A stretch of DNA of 64,000 nt from an uncultured Cryomorphaceae bacterium (GCA_913043005.1 CAJWKU010000003.1:1-64000), one strand, 5' to 3'; positions 55,782 to 63,356 are shown, counted from the stretch's first letter. The notes: generated by a model not told the origin, from the letters alone. A program made the numbers and translations.

Positions 55782-56486
55782 TTAAAGTTCAAAATGAAAA
55801 TTTCTCTTGGTTAAATCTGCATATCGTTCAGAATCAAAACGATACATTCTCGCAGGACGATGTCTGACTGCTTTTTGCATTTTTTCCAAAGGAATAAGTA
55901 AGTCCATACCAAGTATTTTTTTCCTAAAATTGGCTTTATCGAATGTTTGATTCAATAATTTCTCATAAAGGTCCTGGAGCTGTGCTAAAGTAAATTCTTC
56001 CGGAAGTAACTCGAATCCGATAGGTCGGCGACGTACTCGCTCCTGAAGACGATTCAAAGCAGATGAGAATATTTCAAAGTGATCAAAAGCCATTTCTTTA
56101 ATATCTTGAATTGAAGTCCAAGTGGCGTCAGTAGCCCATGAAGAGGGTTTTGGATTGTAGTCATCAATTTTTATCAGAGAATAATATGCAATGGTCACAA
56201 CACGACCCAAGGGATGCCTATTTACGCCAGCAAATGCTTTGAGTTGTTCTAGATAAATATTTTTCAGTCCGGTTAGCTCATTAAGAACTCGTTTAGTTGC
56301 GTCAAGAGGGTCTTCTTGTTCATGGACGAGGTCGCCTGGAATTGCAGAGAAGTCTTTGAAGGGTTCGGTTCCTCTTTTAATAACAAGAACTTTAACATCT
56401 GAACCATCAAACCCAAAAACCACACAATCTACTGAGATTCCAAAAGTGAAATGAGTGGATGATTTAGCACGTTCTTTTTCGTACAT
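55782..56486 (-). CDS. NrtR-family (Nudix-related) transcriptional regulator
   Basis: The 234-residue protein has an N-terminal Nudix-like domain and a C-terminal winged-helix domain (about 150-234, FRKKILGM, RPARMYRF), the NrtR/AraR layout. The Nudix box at 51-74 is degenerate: RExxEE has become RVLNEL, so it should bind a ligand but not hydrolyse it. In Bacteroidota such proteins control sugar use (AraR). It sits in front of a symporter and is divergent from a trehalase-like gene, next to a perfect palindrome that is its likely operator. Confidence 0.87.
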   Translation of the reverse strand: MYEKERAKSSTHFTFGISVDCVVFGFDGSDVKVLVIKRGTEPFKDFSAIPGDLVHEQEDPLDATKRVLNELTGLKNIYLEQLKAFAGVNRHPLGRVVTIAYYSLIKIDDYNPKPSSWATDATWTSIQDIKEMAFDHFEIFSSALNRLQERVRRRPIGFELLPEEFTLAQLQDLYEKLLNQTFDKANFRKKILGMDLLIPLEKMQKAVRHRPARMYRFDSERYADLTKRNFHFEL

Positions 56487-56514
56487 GAACTTTCTTTATT
56501 TATTGGACAATGGT

Positions 56515-56545
56515 CAAAGGTAATAGTGATATCTACCAAAACAAA
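56515..56545 (-). promoter_or_regulatory. Consensus promoter of the Nudix regulator-symporter operon
   Basis: On the minus strand TTTG (56545-56542), exactly 19 nt, then TACCTTTG (56522-56515) is a perfect match to the Bacteroidota TTTG-N19-TAnnTTTG pattern. The leader would be about 25 nt. Confidence 0.7.
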
Positions 56546-56554
56546 TTGTTTTGC

Positions 56555-56583
56555 AATTAAAGTGTTATGATAACACTTTAATT
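56555..56583. promoter_or_regulatory. Perfect 29-bp palindrome, predicted regulator operator
   Basis: AATTAAAGTGTTAT, one central G, then ATAACACTTTAATT: arms of 14 nt match perfectly. It lies 10 nt upstream of the minus-33 element of the divergent regulator gene. Its size and symmetry suit a dimeric winged-helix regulator, most simply the neighbouring NrtR-type protein. No T-tract follows as in a terminator. Confidence 0.7.
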
Positions 56584-56879
56584 AGTTTTTGCTGCTTACC
56601 CTGAAAGTTTAAGTCAAATAAACCAGTTAAGTTAAACTGACCTGAATGATGATATGAGATTTTCTGGGGTTAGTCAAAATATGTTTAGAAGTTTTTTTTC
56701 AAAAATTATAATTAAGTAATTGATATTAAGTTTTTTATATTGATTTTTATCGGTCTAAATTTTAGTTGGTATCTTCGTATCGAAATAATTAGGGATCTGA
56801 AATAAAATTCATAAACTCAAAAAGTTTTATTAAATCCAAATATTTCATTTTTCAAAGTAATAATTAGAAATTTTTCAAG

Positions 56880-58394
56880 TTGTACGATAATTCACAAGTT
56901 TTAAAAGACATAACTAGTAGTGTCCCAAATCATCAGTCTGCATGGGAAGATATGATTTCAGATCTCACACGAAAAGGGTCATCGTTTAGTTCTCAGGAAT
57001 TACGAGATTCTAAACCTAATGGAGCTGTTAAGACAATTTTAGCCAACTGGGAAAAGTTTAAAGGTAAATCTGATCTATTCATTAAATCGAATCTGGTGAT
57101 TCAAGAGCCAATCCTTTCTAAGTATAAAGAAAAAAGCAAGCAGTCGGCAAAAGAGTATTGTGAAAATATATGGCAGCATCTTAATCGAGGAATTGATAAA
57201 TCAAAGTGGAGCGGTAGTCGTATTGCTCTTCCAAAACCTTATTATGTCTCTTCTGAGACAGCTCAAGATGTTACTTACTGGGAAAGTTATTTTACAATTT
57301 TGGGTTTAGTTGCAGCTCAAAAGAAGCAGGCCGCAATTGACATGGTTGACAATTTTGCCTATTTGCTTGAAAAATTTGGATTAATCCCTTCTCAATCAAG
57401 GTATTATTCATTGTCATCGTCCCAACCTCCTTATTTCTCTTTAATGGTTGCAGTCATTGTCAATAAAGGTTGGGCTAATTGGTCTGACTACGCTTTAGCC
57501 TTAAGAAGAGAATATCAGTTTTGGATGGAAGGAGCGGACGTAGAAGCCGCTGACGGCTTTGCATATCGTCGTGTTGTCAAGGTTAAAGGTTATGTTTTAA
57601 ATCGATATTGGGATGACAAATCAGATAAAAAGCATAGAATTTTAGAACATCATTCAGATCTGTTAGATGTTGCAAAAAAGTCAGGAATTTCTGATGAAGA
57701 AATTATCGAGCATTTATGCTCAGCAAGCGAATCAGGTTGGGATGTCAGTAGTCGTTGGATGTCTAAACCATTGGATTCTTCTTCCATAAAAACAGCTCAT
57801 ATTATTCCTATAGAATTGAATGCACTTTTGTCTCACCTTGAATTCGCTCTTGGAAGAGCTTTTCCAGCAGAGAAAAATCAGTGGAGTGCAAGGGTAAGAG
57901 AGCGTCGTTCTGCTTTAAATACATTATTTTGGAATGGTGAAACTTACACAGATATTGATTTGGATGGAATGGGACGCAGTGAACATCTCAGTGCCGCAAT
58001 GTTTTATCCGCTATGGATTGGAGCCCCCGGAGTGAAGCAGGTTGATCGTGTTTTAGAAATTTTAGAAGTTAATTATTTAACAAAAGGTGGAGTTGTTACC
58101 AGTTTGTCGGATACGGGACAAGAATGGGACTTCCCTAATGTTTCACCTTCGATCCAATGGGCGTGTATAGTTGGCGCCCATCGTTGTGGTAATATTGTTT
58201 TAGCCAATAAAATAGCGCAATCATTTGTTCACAACTGTGATATGTTTTTTGAAAAAAACAAAAACTTTTTAAAGACATACAATTCCGATATAAACAATAA
58301 TTCGAATGATACATCGGAACAGGGATATGCTTGCTCCATTGGAGTGTATTTAGGTTGTGTTGAATTCATAGAGACTGGAAATATCATTGGTTGA
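56880..58394 (+). CDS. GH37 trehalase-like protein with altered active site
   Basis: The 504-residue cytoplasmic (no signal) protein has the GH37 frame: YWESYFTILGL, SQPPYFSLMV, SESGWDVSSRW and QEWDFPNVSP. The proposed general acid aspartate is D288. Other GH37 hallmarks are changed: the PGGRF signature is SSETA (Arg to Thr127), RSQPP is SSQPP (Arg to Ser180), and the GGGGEY segment with the catalytic base is replaced by NDTSEQGY. It therefore may act on a different sugar or be non-catalytic. The start is TTG at 56880, preceded by an in-frame stop; a later ATG at codon 25 is an alternative. Confidence 0.82.
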   Translation: MYDNSQVLKDITSSVPNHQSAWEDMISDLTRKGSSFSSQELRDSKPNGAVKTILANWEKFKGKSDLFIKSNLVIQEPILSKYKEKSKQSAKEYCENIWQHLNRGIDKSKWSGSRIALPKPYYVSSETAQDVTYWESYFTILGLVAAQKKQAAIDMVDNFAYLLEKFGLIPSQSRYYSLSSSQPPYFSLMVAVIVNKGWANWSDYALALRREYQFWMEGADVEAADGFAYRRVVKVKGYVLNRYWDDKSDKKHRILEHHSDLLDVAKKSGISDEEIIEHLCSASESGWDVSSRWMSKPLDSSSIKTAHIIPIELNALLSHLEFALGRAFPAEKNQWSARVRERRSALNTLFWNGETYTDIDLDGMGRSEHLSAAMFYPLWIGAPGVKQVDRVLEILEVNYLTKGGVVTSLSDTGQEWDFPNVSPSIQWACIVGAHRCGNIVLANKIAQSFVHNCDMFFEKNKNFLKTYNSDINNNSNDTSEQGYACSIGVYLGCVEFIETGNIIG

Positions 58395-58464
58395 TATAAT
58401 ATTTAGCTGCTGTAATAATGCCTAATTTAACCTCTGAGGATTGAATCTATTTCAAGTTTTGTAA

Positions 58465-58797
58465 TCAGATAAAAGTATTTCTAGTGTAAATATGTGCACC
58501 AAAGAAATATGCAAAACAATCATAAATATCTGCAGTAAATCGGTGATCAAAATTGGGTATGATAAACTCAAACATTATCGCAGTTATTCCTGTGTAGGTA
58601 AAAATTGGAATTTTTTTGATCCTGAAATTAGCTACAAAAAAAGCGATTAAATACTCTATACTCCCCAGCAATGTCGGAATAAAAACAAGAGGGTCTAAAT
58701 ATGAATCAAGAAATGAGTTAGAAAAATGATAATAGATTAATGTTTGATGCAGTAAAAAACATACGGAGCTGATTATCCAAACATTTTTTCTATTCAT
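58465..58797 (-). CDS. Small conserved membrane protein
   Basis: The ATG at 58797 gives 110 residues with about three to four hydrophobic segments and the motif MFEFIIPNFDHRFTADIYDC. This resembles small Bacteroidota membrane proteins sometimes labelled magnesium citrate secondary transporter, or VanZ-like, but that labelling is unproven. A longer TTG-started frame is rejected because this ATG overlaps the stop of an upstream small gene by 4 nt. Function is unknown. Confidence 0.7.
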   Translation of the reverse strand: MNRKNVWIISSVCFLLHQTLIYYHFSNSFLDSYLDPLVFIPTLLGSIEYLIAFFVANFRIKKIPIFTYTGITAIMFEFIIPNFDHRFTADIYDCFAYFFGAHIYTRNTFI

Positions 58798-58925
58798 ATT
58801 GCCACCCAATAGACAAAGGCACTACCCAAACCTGCTAGAAACATTGAAATCCATTGTAAAAAGTTGTTTTTGAGTGATTTTTGCGGGAATAGAGTTGTTT
58901 TGAATAAATATAGAATCCTAGTCAT
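58794..58925 (-). CDS. Small membrane protein, 43 aa
   Basis: A 43-codon frame (MTRILYLFKTTLFPQK then a hydrophobic FLQWISMFLAGLGSAFVYW) stops at an ATGA overlap with the next gene. The overlap and the single clear membrane helix argue that it is a real, coupled gene. It ends VAI. No family recognised; probably a partner of the following membrane protein. Confidence 0.6.
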   Translation of the reverse strand: MTRILYLFKTTLFPQKSLKNNFLQWISMFLAGLGSAFVYWVAI

Positions 58926-59021
58926 AAAGCGGATAAAGTAATTTCAGTTACAAAACTACAAAAGGTTCATATTTCAATTATGGTAGTTTCTTATTTTAAT
59001 CAAAGCTCAAATTTTTTGATC

Positions 59022-59050
59022 AAAAAAGCCCTTCTTTGAATGAAGGGCTT
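59022..59050 (-). terminator. Intrinsic terminator after tRNA-Phe
   Basis: AAGCCCTTC (59026-59034) pairs with GAAGGGCTT (59042-59050) around a 7-nt loop. On the minus strand it ends in TTTTTT, just downstream of the tRNA 3' end. Confidence 0.85.
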
Positions 59051-59059
59051 AATTTGAAG

Positions 59060-59132
59060 TGGTTCGGGGCGGGATTGAACCGCCGACACATGGATTTTCA
59101 GTCCATTGCTCTACCAACTGAGCTACCGAACC
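59060..59132 (-). tRNA. tRNA-Phe (GAA anticodon)
   Basis: The minus strand folds as a tRNA: acceptor GGTTCGG pairs with CCGAACC, the D arm is GCTCAGTTGGTAGAGC, the anticodon loop reads CTGAAAA with anticodon GAA, and the T arm is GGCGGTTCAATCCCGCC. The discriminator is A; CCA is not encoded and must be added after transcription. It is a single-gene unit with a terminator right behind it. Confidence 0.95.
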
Positions 59133-59148
59133 TCTCAATTTGGAGGCG

Positions 59149-59156
59149 CGAAGGTA
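59149..59156 (-). promoter_or_regulatory. Possible minus-7 element of tRNA-Phe
   Basis: TACCTTCG on the minus strand, one mismatch from TAnnTTTG, lies 16 nt before the mature 5' end. The minus-33 region is only T/A-rich. Confidence 0.35.
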
Positions 59157-59166
59157 AAACGGAAAA

Positions 59167-59292
59167 TCATTTTTTCGAGTTTTTTTTTCTAAGTTTTGAA
59201 TCAATTCCTTTGTTCATTGCTGAAAACAGGAAAAAAATATTTAATATCGCTAACCATAATTCAATATTTTTTTGCTTTTTTAAAACGATCAT
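59167..59292 (-). CDS. Possible small membrane peptide, 41 aa
   Basis: A complete 41-codon frame on the minus strand reads MIVLKKQKNIELWLAILNIF then LFSAM, with a very basic end (KLRKKNSKK). A positively charged start, one hydrophobic helix and a charged tail look like a small membrane protein. It stops just before the tRNA-Phe promoter region and is divergent from the acyltransferase with 2 nt between start codons. AT-rich DNA can give such frames by chance, so this is tentative. Confidence 0.38.
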   Translation of the reverse strand: MIVLKKQKNIELWLAILNIFFLFSAMNKGIDSKLRKKNSKK

Positions 59293-59294
59293 AG

Positions 59295-59861
59295 ATGAAA
59301 TTACTTTTTCTTAAAGGTATCTTATATAAAAGAGGATGGAATTATATCGGAATCTTACCCAATGAGTTAGAAAAATTTATATTGCTGGTAGGACCTCATA
59401 CATCTTGGCGAGATTTTTTTATCGGTCTTTGTGTGCGATCAGATTTAGAAATGTTTAGTATGAAGTTTTTAGCAAAAAGTAATTTATTTATTTGGCCGTT
59501 TTCGATATTTTTAAAGTCCGTAGGTGCAATTCCCGTTAAACGAGGAGATTCCAGCGGTAATGTAAGTCGTTTAATTCAATACTTTGACTCAAAAAAAACC
59601 TTTATTTTAGCTTTAGCACCTGAGGGAACTAGAGCGCGTGTTGATTCTTTAAAGACAGGATACTATAATATTTCTAAAGCCTCAGGGCTTCCAATTATTT
59701 GCCTCGGTATGGACTTTAAACGAAAAATCATATCAATATCAGAACCTTACCAGCCATCCACGCTATTGGAGTCAAATAATTACATCATTAAAATATTTGG
59801 AAGAATTGATGGAAAGAATCCGGATTTAGGTTTGACTCATCTCTTAGATAAAAGCAGATAA
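59295..59861 (+). CDS. 1-acylglycerol-3-phosphate acyltransferase-like protein
   Basis: The 188-residue protein carries the acyltransferase motifs of the PlsC/LPLAT family: HTSWRD (HX4D, H35-D40) and APEGTRARV (EGTR, 110-113). It also has GAIPVKRG between them. It transfers acyl groups to a lysophospholipid or other lipid at the inner membrane. It is shorter than PlsC (about 240), lacking an N-terminal membrane segment, and resembles the small MlaY/YihG-like group. Substrate unknown. Confidence 0.85.
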   Translation: MKLLFLKGILYKRGWNYIGILPNELEKFILLVGPHTSWRDFFIGLCVRSDLEMFSMKFLAKSNLFIWPFSIFLKSVGAIPVKRGDSSGNVSRLIQYFDSKKTFILALAPEGTRARVDSLKTGYYNISKASGLPIICLGMDFKRKIISISEPYQPSTLLESNNYIIKIFGRIDGKNPDLGLTHLLDKSR

Positions 59862-59910
59862 AAGATCTATTTCAAACAATTAATAATGTCAAGTAATATT
59901 TAATGAATAC

Positions 59911-59918
59911 TAAATTTG
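59911..59918 (+). promoter_or_regulatory. Minus-7 promoter element of coaX
   Basis: TAAATTTG matches TAnnTTTG exactly and ends 4 nt before the GTG start of coaX, as at mlaE and prfB. It supports the GTG and predicts a leaderless mRNA. Confidence 0.5.
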
Positions 59919-59922
59919 TATT

Positions 59923-60630
59923 GTGATTGCGATTGTTGAGCGAGGAAATTCGAGAACGAAATTATGTCTATTTAGTCTGACAGGAATCATAATTGACGTA
60001 AAGTATTGGAGTCAATTTATATTGAGCTCAATTCTAGATGAAATACCAAATTCCGTGAAACATATTAGATATTGCAATACTTCGAAAGGATTAGAATCCG
60101 TACCAGCAAACTGGATGGAAATAAACGCTGATTCGAAATGGCCATTTGAACTGAATTATTCTTTAGAAGTAGGTGTTGATCGATTGGCTCTAGTTCTAGG
60201 GGCAAAATTAATCTCTGAGACATTGCCGGTATTAGTTGTTTCATGTGGAACTTGTTTAACTTTTTCTTACTTAGATTCTAAAAATATTTTTCAAGGAGGT
60301 GCTATTTCTCCAGGTTTATCAATGCGACTAAAAGCTATGAACTCTTTTACAGGAAGTCTTCCTTTGTTAACTCCAAAATATGAACAAGACATTAGTCAAA
60401 AAACTTTTGATACTAAATCGAGTATGCAAAAGGGTGCTTATGAGGGAATGATTTATGAAATAGAACAAAGAATAAGATCATTTCAAAGACTGGATAAGAA
60501 ATTAAAATGTTTTTTAACAGGTGGTGATGGTCCGGCTTTTGCTGAATCACTGGAAAGCGGCATCTTTGCCATTTTAAATTTGGAAGCAATAGGGCTCTAT
60601 GCCCAATGGAAACATGAACAGAATCAATAA
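59923..60630 (+). CDS. coaX: Type III pantothenate kinase, atypical active site
   Basis: The 235-residue enzyme should phosphorylate pantothenate, the first step to coenzyme A. Family marks are EVGVDRLALVLGA (GxDR with D86), GGAISPGLSMRLKAM and FTGSLPLL. Three acidic residues common in the family are changed: the opening DxGN is ERGN (E6), and the DAGTxxTxD motif is SCGTCLTFS (S107, S115). The start is GTG at 59923; the only upstream ATG in range runs into a stop. It heads a run with a barrel protein, TPR protein and lptC. Confidence 0.85.
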   Translation: MIAIVERGNSRTKLCLFSLTGIIIDVKYWSQFILSSILDEIPNSVKHIRYCNTSKGLESVPANWMEINADSKWPFELNYSLEVGVDRLALVLGAKLISETLPVLVVSCGTCLTFSYLDSKNIFQGGAISPGLSMRLKAMNSFTGSLPLLTPKYEQDISQKTFDTKSSMQKGAYEGMIYEIEQRIRSFQRLDKKLKCFLTGGDGPAFAESLESGIFAILNLEAIGLYAQWKHEQNQ

Positions 60631-61942
60631 AATTGTTATATTCTTGGCTTTGCCCTTTAGCATTAATGCTCAGAGTAGTGGCATTAGTCCATATTCCATA
60701 TTTGGATTAGGCCAAACACAAATATCCTCATTTACCTACGGTGAGATTTTGGGAGGCACACAAATTGGAAATAATTCTGCTTTTTATGTAAATAGCTCCC
60801 AACCAGCTAGTTATTCTCAATTAAAGTATACCACATTAGATATTGGGGGAAGTTATAAAGCTGTTCATCAAACCTCCGGAAGTGGGGACTTATGGAATAC
60901 TACAGGTGGATTTCGCAGTATGGGGATGGCTTTACCCTTAGCAAAAGGTCTAGGTTTATCAATCGGCATTTCTCCATATACTCAAGTAGGTTATGACATG
61001 CGTACTGCAGGAATTGATAATAATTTTGGCAATTTTGTTCAGTTATTTAATGGAAAAGGAGGAATAAATAAAGCTCATGTAGGTTTTGGTTATATGCCTT
61101 TTTCAATAATGAGTTTTGGAGTCAATTTTAATTACTTGTTTGGTTCTTCCGATAGAAGTGCAAAAATGGTTTTTGATGACAATCAGTTGAATTCAATAAT
61201 GAACAATGAAAGACTTTTAGTTAGTGATTGGTCTCTTGATTTTGGCTCAATGATACATATTCCTTTGCAGGGTAATCGTTTAAATATTGGATTTACCTAT
61301 TCTCCTTCGCAAGATTTATCTGCTTCTCATGATAACTCGAGTTTTACATATATCCCCAATTCTTCTGGTACAGAGACTCCACTTGACACTGTCTTTTCCG
61401 CTTATCGTCCTAATGGATTTATAACTCTTCCATCTGCTTTAGGAATTGGTTTACAGTATGAGAAGTTAGTTAAGGGTCTAAACTTACCCGCATGGTCTAT
61501 TTCTTTCCAGTACAAATTTACAGGCCAGAAAGAGCTCAGAGATTTTTGGTATGAGAATAAACCTAATTCTGGCCCGTACGAAGAAAATAGTCAACTGATT
61601 TCTTTTTCAGGTTCTGTAATTCCTGTCTTGGCTTTTCCTGAACGCAGATATAAGTCTGCAACATCGAATTTAGCTTACCGCGCCTCTTTTAGAATTGGGA
61701 ATACTGGCTTAGTCATAAACGAGAAATCAATAAACTCATGGCAAGCAGGTCTTGGTTTAGGTATTCCACTAGGAGGTAGGACCATATTACCTGGAGACAT
61801 TAAATTTGCTACTATGCATTTTGGATTCCAAATGGGTAACTTGGGTACAAACAATAATCAAATGGTTAATGAATTTTCTTTGTTAGCACTTTTAGGTGTT
61901 ACTCTTAATGATCAATGGTTTCTTAAATTTAAATATCGATAG
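60614..61942 (+). CDS. Outer-membrane beta-barrel protein
   Basis: The ATG at 60614 gives a signal peptide (IVIFLALPFSINAQ) and 442 residues with alternating strands, Gly and aromatic residues, ending in FLKFKYR, as expected for an outer-membrane barrel of the FadL/porin-like type. It overlaps coaX by 17 nt and is followed after 4 nt by a TPR protein. The order coaX, barrel, TPR protein, lptC is often seen in Bacteroidota, suggesting an envelope role. Cargo or partner unknown. Confidence 0.75.
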   Translation: MNRINKIVIFLALPFSINAQSSGISPYSIFGLGQTQISSFTYGEILGGTQIGNNSAFYVNSSQPASYSQLKYTTLDIGGSYKAVHQTSGSGDLWNTTGGFRSMGMALPLAKGLGLSIGISPYTQVGYDMRTAGIDNNFGNFVQLFNGKGGINKAHVGFGYMPFSIMSFGVNFNYLFGSSDRSAKMVFDDNQLNSIMNNERLLVSDWSLDFGSMIHIPLQGNRLNIGFTYSPSQDLSASHDNSSFTYIPNSSGTETPLDTVFSAYRPNGFITLPSALGIGLQYEKLVKGLNLPAWSISFQYKFTGQKELRDFWYENKPNSGPYEENSQLISFSGSVIPVLAFPERRYKSATSNLAYRASFRIGNTGLVINEKSINSWQAGLGLGIPLGGRTILPGDIKFATMHFGFQMGNLGTNNNQMVNEFSLLALLGVTLNDQWFLKFKYR

Positions 61943-61946
61943 TTTC

Positions 61947-63356
61947 ATGAGACATTTTTTAATTTCATCTTTTTTAATAATCTCAATTACTTCATTTGGT
62001 CAAGAATCTAAATGGGGAAGTAGCGAGGCCGACAGCATTAGGTGTTACGAGAATTATAATAATTTCGGATCACTCTACAATGGTAGGTCTTATGTTGAAG
62101 CATTTGATCCGTGGCTTTTTGTTTATAACACTTGCCCAGAGGCTAAAGAGGTTATTTATAAAATTGGTCCCAAGATTATTAATGCTAAAATTAAGACAAT
62201 AGAAGATTCTTTGAAACGTCATGAATTGATTTCCTTACTCTTAAAGGTTCATGATGATAACAATATATATTTTCCAGGAAAAGAGGCTTCTGTTTTGGCA
62301 AAAAAAGCCTACGATTTTTACAAATATTATCCTAAAAAACATTATGAAGCATACAAAATGTTCAACGATGCATTGAATCTTGATCCGGCGTCACTGCAAA
62401 CGGCCTATCTCAATAAGTATTTTAATGCTGTGGTGAACCTTTACAGAATTGATAGTTTAGATACTGAGGGGCTTCTCAACGGCTATAGCAGGGTTGGTGA
62501 GTCAGCAGAAGCGCAGACTAATAACTGGAATCAACGAATCACAATTTTAATAGAAAAAGACACTTTGGGGACAATCTCCTCCAAAGAAAAGAGAATTTTA
62601 GCTAATGATAAAAAGAGATTGAATCAAGTGAATAGTTTGTATCGAAATATCGAGAAGAAGATCGCGCCGCTATTGACTTGTGACCGTTTATCTTTAATTT
62701 ATAATAACGAGAATCTGCAAGTTCATATCCAGGATGCTTCTTGGCTTCGTCGTGCTGAAAAAATGTTGTCTAAAGAACGAGTTGATACTGCTGGATTGAC
62801 TGACTGCTCGGATAATCCTATTTATTATCTTATTGCTCAATCTTTGCATGATTTAGACCCATCGCCGCAATCAGCTCGATCGATGGGGTTGTTGAGTATT
62901 AAAAATGAGAAATGGGATGAAGCAATAGCTTACTTCTCGAATGCTATTGATGGTGAAGTAGATCCTCTAAAAAAATCACGTGATCACATGCGCATCTCTC
63001 AAATAAACCAAAAGGTTGGTAATCTTTCATCAGCAAAGAAAGAAATTGTAAATGCATCTAAGCTTAATCCTTCATCCGGAGAAATATATTTAATTTGGGC
63101 TAGTATATATGCGCAAGCTGCTGGTCAATGCGGAAATAACGTTTTTGAAAAAAATGCCGTGTATTGGGCAGCTGTGAATAAGTTAAACCAAGCAAAAAAT
63201 ATTGATCCTGAAATAGCCGCTCGGGCGAATAAGGCTATTGCTAATTATAAAAAAGGATTTCCCGATAAATCGATATCCTTTCAGTTTGGCTATAAAGAGG
63301 GTGATTCATATCGAATTCCTTGTTGGATAAATGAGACAGTGAGAGTTGCGTTTTAA
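61947..63356 (+). CDS. Secreted TPR-repeat protein
   Basis: The ATG at 61947 (signal peptide FLISSFLIISITSFGQ) gives 469 residues. TPR-like helices are seen at about 130-170 (HYEAYKMFNDALNLDP) and 330-400 (WDEAIAYFSNAIDG, LSSAKKEIVNASKLNP). It is probably a periplasmic scaffold, placed between a barrel protein and lptC in one run. A longer frame starting at 61896 lies inside the barrel gene and is rejected. Function unknown. Confidence 0.78.
   Translation: MRHFLISSFLIISITSFGQESKWGSSEADSIRCYENYNNFGSLYNGRSYVEAFDPWLFVYNTCPEAKEVIYKIGPKIINAKIKTIEDSLKRHELISLLLKVHDDNNIYFPGKEASVLAKKAYDFYKYYPKKHYEAYKMFNDALNLDPASLQTAYLNKYFNAVVNLYRIDSLDTEGLLNGYSRVGESAEAQTNNWNQRITILIEKDTLGTISSKEKRILANDKKRLNQVNSLYRNIEKKIAPLLTCDRLSLIYNNENLQVHIQDASWLRRAEKMLSKERVDTAGLTDCSDNPIYYLIAQSLHDLDPSPQSARSMGLLSIKNEKWDEAIAYFSNAIDGEVDPLKKSRDHMRISQINQKVGNLSSAKKEIVNASKLNPSSGEIYLIWASIYAQAAGQCGNNVFEKNAVYWAAVNKLNQAKNIDPEIAARANKAIANYKKGFPDKSISFQFGYKEGDSYRIPCWINETVRVAF

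Larger units (their letters stand above)
56487..56879. other. 393-nt divergent regulatory region
   Basis: This is the only gene-free stretch over 300 nt. It holds the regulator promoter (56515-56545) and a perfect 29-bp palindrome (56555-56583). A TATCTTCG at 56770-56777 could be a minus-7 element for the trehalase-like gene, leaving about a 100-nt leader. The rest is AT-rich, and I see no gene or RNA in it. Confidence 0.7.

Noticed and set aside
56606-56640. Loose inverted repeats (AGTTTAA / TTAAACT and CAGTTAAGTTAAACTG) as a second operator
   Set aside because: Imperfect, AT-rich and unlike the perfect 29-bp palindrome nearby; no promoter element is positioned to use it.
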